Positions 58,201 to 64,000 of a stretch of DNA of 64,000 nucleotides are shown piece by piece. The stretch is from Micromussa lordhowensis. Taxonomy: Eukaryota > Cnidaria > Anthozoa > Scleractinia > Lobophylliidae. Where the stretch lies: NCBI GenBank assembly GCA_964020085.1, contig CAXHUQ010000965.1:47501-111500 (forward strand), read 5' to 3'. The notes under the pieces are model-generated. The model was not told the DNA's origin. It saw only the letters and a program-made list of their open reading frames with translations, and did no database searches. Within the stretch, counting starts at the first letter, position 1, and every line of letters begins with the position of its first letter. The translations under genes and the position numbers were made by a program.

Positions 58201-61200
58201 TTTGCAGCACAATGTTGTGCTAGGTTGGCACTTTAAGGAAATTGTAGTTAGGACATGATGGCATTCGCGCCAGGGTGTTTTTTCTGGCCTTCTTTTTGCA
58301 GGAGTTTGACCTGCTTCCAACTTTGCAGAATTTCAGAAATCGCGCGCTGGGGGTCCCCTTGGCAAATTTAAAATAGCTCGGCTCCACGGGCACTTTTAGA
58401 GGCGCGGTTTGAAGCAAAATGTTGTGCTAGGTTGGCACTTCAAGAAAATCCTAGTTAGGACATGACGGCATTCGCGCCAGGGTGATTTTTCTTGCCTTCT
58501 TTTTGCAAGAGTTTGACTTGCTCCCAACTTTGCAGAATTTCAGAAAACGCGCGCTGGTGGTCCCCTTGGCAAATTTGACATAGCTCGGCTCCACGGGCAC
58601 TTTTAGAGGCGCGGTTTGCAGCAAAATGTTGTGCTAGGTTGGCACTTTAAGGAAATGCTATATAAGACATGATGGCATCCGCGCCAGGGTGTTTTTTCTG
58701 GCCTTCTTTTTGCAGGAGTTTGACCTGCTCCCAACTTTGCAGAATTTCAGAAAACGCGCGATGGGGGTCCCCTTGGCAAATTTGACATAGCTCGGCTCCA
58801 CGGGCACTTTTAGAGGCGCGGTTTGCAGCAATATGTTGTCCTAGGTTAGCTCTTCAAGAAAATGGTAGCTAGGACATGATGGCGTTCTCGCCAGGTTGTT
58901 TTTTCTGGCCTTCTTTTTGCAGGAGTTTGACCTGCTCCCAACTTTGCAGAATTTCAGAAAACGCGCGCTGGGGGTCCCCTTGGCAAATTTGACATAGCTC
59001 AGCTCCACGGGCACTTTCAGAGGCGCGGTTTGCAGCAAAATGTTGTGCTAGGTTGGCACTTCAAGGAAATTATAGTTACGACATGATGGCATTCGCGCCA
59101 GGGTGTTTTTTCTGGCCTTCTTTTTGCAGGAGTTTGACCTGCTCCCAACTTTGCAGAATTTCAGAAAACGCGCGCTGGGGGTCCCCTTGGCAAATTTGAC
59201 ATAGCTCGGCTCCACGGGCACTTTTAGAGGCGCGGTTTGCAGCAAAATGTTGTGCTAGGTTGGCACTTCAAGGAAATGGTATATAAAACATGATGGCATT
59301 CGCGTCAGGGTGTTTTTTCTGGCCTTCTTTTTGCAGGAGTTTGACCTGCTCCCAACTTTGCAGAATTTCAGAAAACGCGAGCTGGGGGTCTCCTTGGTAA
59401 ATTTGACATAGCTGGGCTCCACGGGCACTTTTAAAGGCGCGGTTTGCAGCAATATGTTGTCCTAGGTTAGGTCTTCAAGAAAATTGAACCCAGTACATGA
59501 TGGCGTTCTCGCCAGGGTGTTTTTTCTGGCCTTCTTTTTGCAGGAGTTTGACCTGCTCCCAACTTTGCAGAATTTCAGAAAACGCGCGCTGGGGGTCCCC
59601 TTGGCAAATTTGACATAGCTCGGCTCCACGGGCACTTTTAGAGGCGCGGTTTGCAGCAAAATGTTGTGCTAGGTTGGCACTTTAAGGAAATTTTATATAA
59701 GACATGATGGCATTCGCGCCAGGGTGTTTTTTCTGGCCTTGTTTTTGCAGGAGTTTGACCTGCTCTCAACTTTGCAGAATTTCAGAAAACGCGCGATGGG
59801 GGTCCCCTTGGCAAATTTGACATAGCTCGGCTCCACGGGCACTTTTAGAGGCGCAGTTTGCAGCAAAATGTTGTGCTAGGTTGTCGCTTCAAGGAAATAC
59901 TAGTTAGGACATGATGGCATTCGCGCCAGGGTGTTTTTTCTGGCCTTCTTTTTACAGGAGTTTGACCTGCTCCCAACTTTGCAGAATTTCAGAAAACGCG
60001 CGCTGGGGGTCCCCTTGGCAAATTTGACATAGCTCGGCTCCACGGGCACTTTTAGAGGCGCGGTTTGCAGCAAAATGTTGTGCTAGGTTGGCACTTCAAG
60101 GAAATGGTATATAAAACATGATGGCATTCGCGTCAGGGTGTTTTTTCTGGCCTTCTTTTTGCAGGAGTTTGACCTGCTCCCAACTTTGCAGAATTTCAGA
60201 AAACGCGCGCTGGGGGTCCCCTTGGCAAATTTGACATAGCTCGGCTCCACGGGCACTTTTAAAGGCGCGGTTTGAAGCAATATGTTGTCCTAGGTTAGGT
60301 CTTGAAGAAAATTGTACCTAGGACATGATGGCGTTCTCGCCAGGGTGTTTTTTCTGGCCTTCTTTTTGCAGGAGTTTGACCTGCTCCCAACTTTGCAGAA
60401 TTTCAGAAAACGCGCGCTGGGGGTCCCCTTGGCAAATTTGACATAGCTCGGCTCCACGGGCACTTTTAGAGGCGCAGTTTGCAGCAAAATGTTGTGCTAG
60501 GTTGGCACTTTAAGGAAATCCTATATAAGACATGATGGCATTCGCGCCAGGGTGTTTTTTCTGGCCTTCTTTTTGCAGGAGTTTGACCTGCTCCCAACTT
60601 TGCAGAATTTCAGAAAACGCGCGCTGGGGGTCCCCTTTGCAAATTTGACATAGCTCGGCTCTACGGGCACTTTTAGAGGCGCAGTTTGCAGCAAAATGTT
60701 GTGCTAGGTTGTCGCCTTAAGGAAATCGTAGTTAGGACATGATGGCCTTCGCGCCAGGGTGTTTTTTCTGGCCTTCTTTTTGCAGGAGTTTGACCTGCTC
60801 CCAACTTTGCAGAATTTCAGAAAACGCGCGCTGCAGGTCCCCTTGGCAAATTTAACATAGCTCGGCTCCACGGGCACTTTTAGAGGCGCGGTTTGCAGCA
60901 AAATGTTGTGCTAGGTTAACACTTTAAGGAAATGGTATACAAAACATGATGGTATTCGCGCCAGGGTGTTTTTTCTGGCCTTCTTTTTGCAGGAGTTTGA
61001 CCTGCTCCCAACTTTGCAGAATTTCAGAAAACGCGCGATGGGGGTCCCCTTGGCAAATTTGACATAGCTCGGCTCCACGGGCACTTTTAGAGGCGCGGTT
61101 TGCAGCAATATGTTGTCCTAGGTTAGCTCTTCAAGAAAATGGTAGCTAGGACATGATGGCGTTCTCGCCAGGGTGTTTTTTCTGGCCTTCTTTTTGCAGG

Positions 61201-64000
61201 AGTTTGACCTGCTCCCAACTTTGCAGAATTTCAGAAAACGCGCGCTGGGGGTCCCCTTGGCAAATTTGACATAGCTCGGCTCCACGGGCACTTTTAGAGG
61301 CGCAGTTTGCAGCAAAATGTTGTGCTAGGTTGTCGCTTTAAGGAAATTGTAGTTAGGACATGATGGCATTCGCGCCAGGGTGTTTTTTCTGGCCTTCTTT
61401 TTGCAGGAGTTTGACCTGCTCCCAACTTTGCAGAATTTCAGAAAACGCGCGCTGCGGGTCCCCTTGGCAAATTTAACATAGCTCGGCTCCACGAGCACTT
61501 TTAGAGGCGCGGTTTGCAGCAAAATGTTGTGCTAGGTTAACACTTTAAGGAAATGGTATAGAAAACATGATGGTATTCGCGCCAGGGTGTTTTTTTTGGC
61601 CTTCTTTTTGCAGGAGTTTGACCTGCTCCCAACTTTGCAGAATTTCAGAAAACGCGCGATGGGGGTCCCCTTGGCAAATTTGACATAGCTCGGCTCTACG
61701 GGCACTTTTAGAGGCGCGGTTTCCAGCAATATGTTGTCCTAGGTTAGCTCTTTAAGGAAATGGTAGCTAGGACATGATGGCGTTCTCGCCAGGGTGTTTT
61801 TTCTGGCCTTCTTTTTGCAGGAGTTTGACCTGCTCCCAACTTTGCAGAATTTCAGAAAACGCGCGCTGGGGGTCCCCTTGGCAAATTTGACATAGCTCGG
61901 CTCCACGGGCACTTTTAGAGGCGCGGTTTGCAGCAAAATGTTGTGCTAGGTTGGCACTTTAAGGAAATCTTAGTTAGGACGTGATGGCATTAGCGCCAGG
62001 GTGTTTTTTCTGGCCTTTTTTTTGCACGAGTTTGACCTGCCCCCAACTTTGCAGAATTTCAGAAAACGTGCGCTGGGGGTCCCCTTGGCAAATTTGACAT
62101 AGCTCGGCTGCACGGGCACTTTTAGAGGCGCGGTTTGCAGCAAAATGTTGTGCTAGGTTGGGACTTCAAGGAAATTCTAGTTAGGACATGATGGCATTCG
62201 CGCCAGGGTGTTTTTTCTGGCCTTCTTTTTGCAGGAGTTTGACCTGCTCCCAACTTTGCAGAATTTCAGAAAACGCGCGCTGGGGGTCCCCTTGGCAAAT
62301 TTGACATAGCTCGGCTCCACGGGCACTTTTAGAGGCGCGGTTTGCAGCAAAATGTTGTGCTAGGTTGGGACTTTAAGGAAATTTCAGTTAGGACATGATG
62401 GCATTCACGCCAGGGTGTTTTTTCTGGCCTTCTTTTTGCAGGAGTTTGACCTGCTCCCAACTTTGCAGAATTTCAGAAACCGCGCGCTGGGGGTCCCCTT
62501 GGCAAATTTGACATAGCTCAACTCCACGGGCACTTTTAGAGGCGCGGTTTGCAGCAAAATGTTGTGCTAGGTTGGCACTTCAAGGAAATACTAGTTAGTA
62601 CATGATGGCAATCGCGCCAGGGTGTTTTTTCTGGCCTTCTTTTTGCAGGAGTTTGACCTGCTCCCAACTTTGCAGAATTTCAGAAAACGCGCGCTGTGGG
62701 TCCCCTTGGCAAGTTTGACATAGCTCGGCTCCACGGGCACTTTTAGAGGCGCGGTTTGCAGCTAAATGTTGTGCTAGGTTGGCACTTGAAGGAAATTCTA
62801 GTTAAAACATGATGGCATTCGCGCCAGGGTGCTTTTTCTGGCCTTCTTTTTGCAGGAGTTTGACTTGCTCCCAACTTTGCAGAATTTCAGAAAACGCCCG
62901 CTTGGGGTCCCCTTGGCAAATTTGACATAGCTCGGCTCCACGGGCACTTTTAGAGGCGCGGTTTAAAGCAAAATGTTGTGCTAGGTTGGCACTTCACGGA
63001 AATGCTAGCTAGGACATGATGGCATTCGCGCCAGGGTGTTTTTTCTGGCCTTCTTTTTGCAGGAGTTTGACCTGCTCCCAACTTTGCAGAATTTAAGAAA
63101 ACGCGCGCTGGGGGTCCCCTTGGCAAATTTGACATAGCTCGGCTCCACGGGCACTTTTAGAGGCGCGGTTTGCAGCAAAATGTTGTGCTAGGTTGGCACT
63201 TCAAGGAAATTTTAGGTAAAACATGATGGCATTCACGCCAGGGTGTTTTTATCTGGCCTTCTTTTTGCAGGAGTTTGACCTGCTCCCAACTTTGCAGAAT
63301 TTCAGAAAACGCGCGCTGGGGGACCCCATGGCAAATTTGACATAGCTTGGCTCCACGGGCACTTTTAGAGGCGCGGTTTGCAGCAAAATGTTGTGCTAGG
63401 TTGGCACTTGAAGGAAATTGTAGTTAGGACATGATGGCATTTGCGCCAGGGTGTTTTTTCTGCCATTCTTTTTGCAGGAGTTTGACCTGCTCCCAACTTT
63501 GCAGAATTTTAGAAAACGCGCGCTGGGGGTCCCCTTGGCAAATTTGACATAGCTCGGCTCCACGGGCACTTTTAGAGGCGCAGTTTGCAGCAAAATGTTG
63601 TGCTAGGTTGGCACTTTAAAGAAATCCTAGTTAGGACATGATGGCATTCGCGCCAGGGTGTATTTTCTGGCCTTCCTTTTGCAGGAGTTTTACCTGCTCC
63701 CAACTTTGCAGAATTTCAGAAAACCCGCGCTGGGGTCCCCTTGGCAATTTTGACATAGTTTGGCTCCACGGGCACTTTTAGAGGCGCGGTTTGCAGCAAA
63801 ATGTTGTGCTAAGTTGGCACTTCAAGAAAATTCTAGTTAGGACATGATGGCATTCGCGCCAGGGTGATTTTTCTAACCTTCTTTTTGCAGGAGTTTGACT
63901 TGCTCCCAGCTTTGCAGAATTTCAGAAAACGCGCGCTGGGGGTCCCCTTGGCAAATTTAACATAGCTCGGCTCCACGGGCACTTTTAGAGGCGCGGTTTG
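49265..64000 (+). repeat. 207-bp satellite array
   Basis: About 71 head-to-tail monomers of 207 bp continue past the window end. Constant phrases are catagctcggctccacgggc, agaggcgcggtttgcagc, gcgccagggtgttttttctgg, gcaggagtttgacctgctcc and aaaacgcgcgctgggggtcc. Length is very uniform: 67 monomer steps drift by only one base. Most variation falls in a ~30-base window after ctaggtt. Because 207 is a multiple of three, each monomer shows one 65-codon minus-strand frame ended by the same TAG; these are not called as genes. Composition is much richer in GC and CpG than the adjacent 102-bp array, and no sequence is shared between the two. Confidence 0.95.
52200..55720. repeat. Higher-order duplication in the 207-bp array (2,070-bp offset)
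   Basis: Rare monomer variants recur in the same order ten monomers apart: gaatttttag with acggcattcg (52650 and 54720), atacaagttagg (52861 and 54931), the cgtcagg...cctgttccc type (53090 and 55160), and gatagcgttctc (53290 and 55360). The matching block spans about 7 monomers, at about 52.2-53.65 and 54.27-55.72 kb. Confidence 0.75.

Noticed and set aside
13763..64000. CRISPR-like regular repeats
   Set aside because: The repeats are 102 and 207 bp and contiguous, without unique spacers, in a eukaryotic context with introns and retroelements. They are satellite DNA.
49265..64000. CENP-B box in the 207-bp monomer
   Set aside because: I compared ctcggctccacgggc with the box consensus (TTCG....A..CGGG). 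Spacing and key bases do not match.
49265..64000. 65-codon ORFs, one per 207-bp monomer, as a tandem gene family
   Set aside because: They have no promoter, leader or polyadenylation structure between copies, and their ends coincide with the variable window. They are best explained by monomer length divisible by three.

Overview
The window is animal nuclear DNA, most likely from a cnidarian (probably an anthozoan). I base this on spliced genes with GT/AG introns and AATAAA signals, a Polinton/adintovirus-type mobile element, a CACTA/EnSpm (Tnp2-like) transposase gene, a CR1/L2-type LINE tail with the gcgctatacaag-(TTA)n ending common in cnidarians, a TG...CA solo LTR, and about 50 kb of tandem satellite DNA. 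The taxon call rests on remembered family resemblance and was not tested by a search.

Positions 1-4436 hold a compact element bounded by 615-bp terminal inverted repeats that look identical base for base. It carries two divergent gene pairs. Leftward are a zinc-finger plus A32/FtsK-HerA-type packaging ATPase and a proline-rich, basic protein in the same frame, separated by one TAA. Rightward are a small protein with a GGG-hydrophobic tail and an acidic protein with four CxxC knuckles. The two pairs are split by a (CTC)n polypyrimidine tract. No polymerase, integrase, protease or capsid gene is present, so the element is a minimal, probably non-autonomous or satellite-like relative of Polintons/adintoviruses.

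Positions 4437-12945 are ordinary gene-bearing sequence. A leftward multi-exon gene with a coiled-coil first exon sits head-to-head with a rightward CACTA/Tnp2-type transposase gene (exons 6811-7081, 8028-8110, 8364-11047). The transposase is a pseudogene: an 8-bp tandem duplication and two 1-nt frameshifts break exon 3. A 5'-truncated LINE tail with an 8-bp target duplication lies at 12946-13350.

Positions about 13763-49264 are a 35.5-kb array of a ~102-bp AT-rich satellite. It is organised into four blocks of alternating orientation (switches near 18230, 28534 and 46018), with higher-order units containing a 72-bp short monomer and with recent segmental duplications (480 bp, 2,533 bp, 4,319-bp offset). 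Two kinds of insertion interrupt it: a ~1.03-kb TIR element rich in TGACGTCA palindromes (21772-22802), and a 452-bp solo LTR that was later duplicated with its satellite flanks (37354-37805 and 39887-40338).

Positions 49265-64000 are a second, unrelated satellite: about 71 head-to-tail monomers of 207 bp, much more GC-rich, joined directly to the first array. Its variability is concentrated in one ~30-bp window per monomer, and it has multi-monomer higher-order blocks. The many ORFs in both arrays come from monomer lengths divisible by three and are not credible genes.
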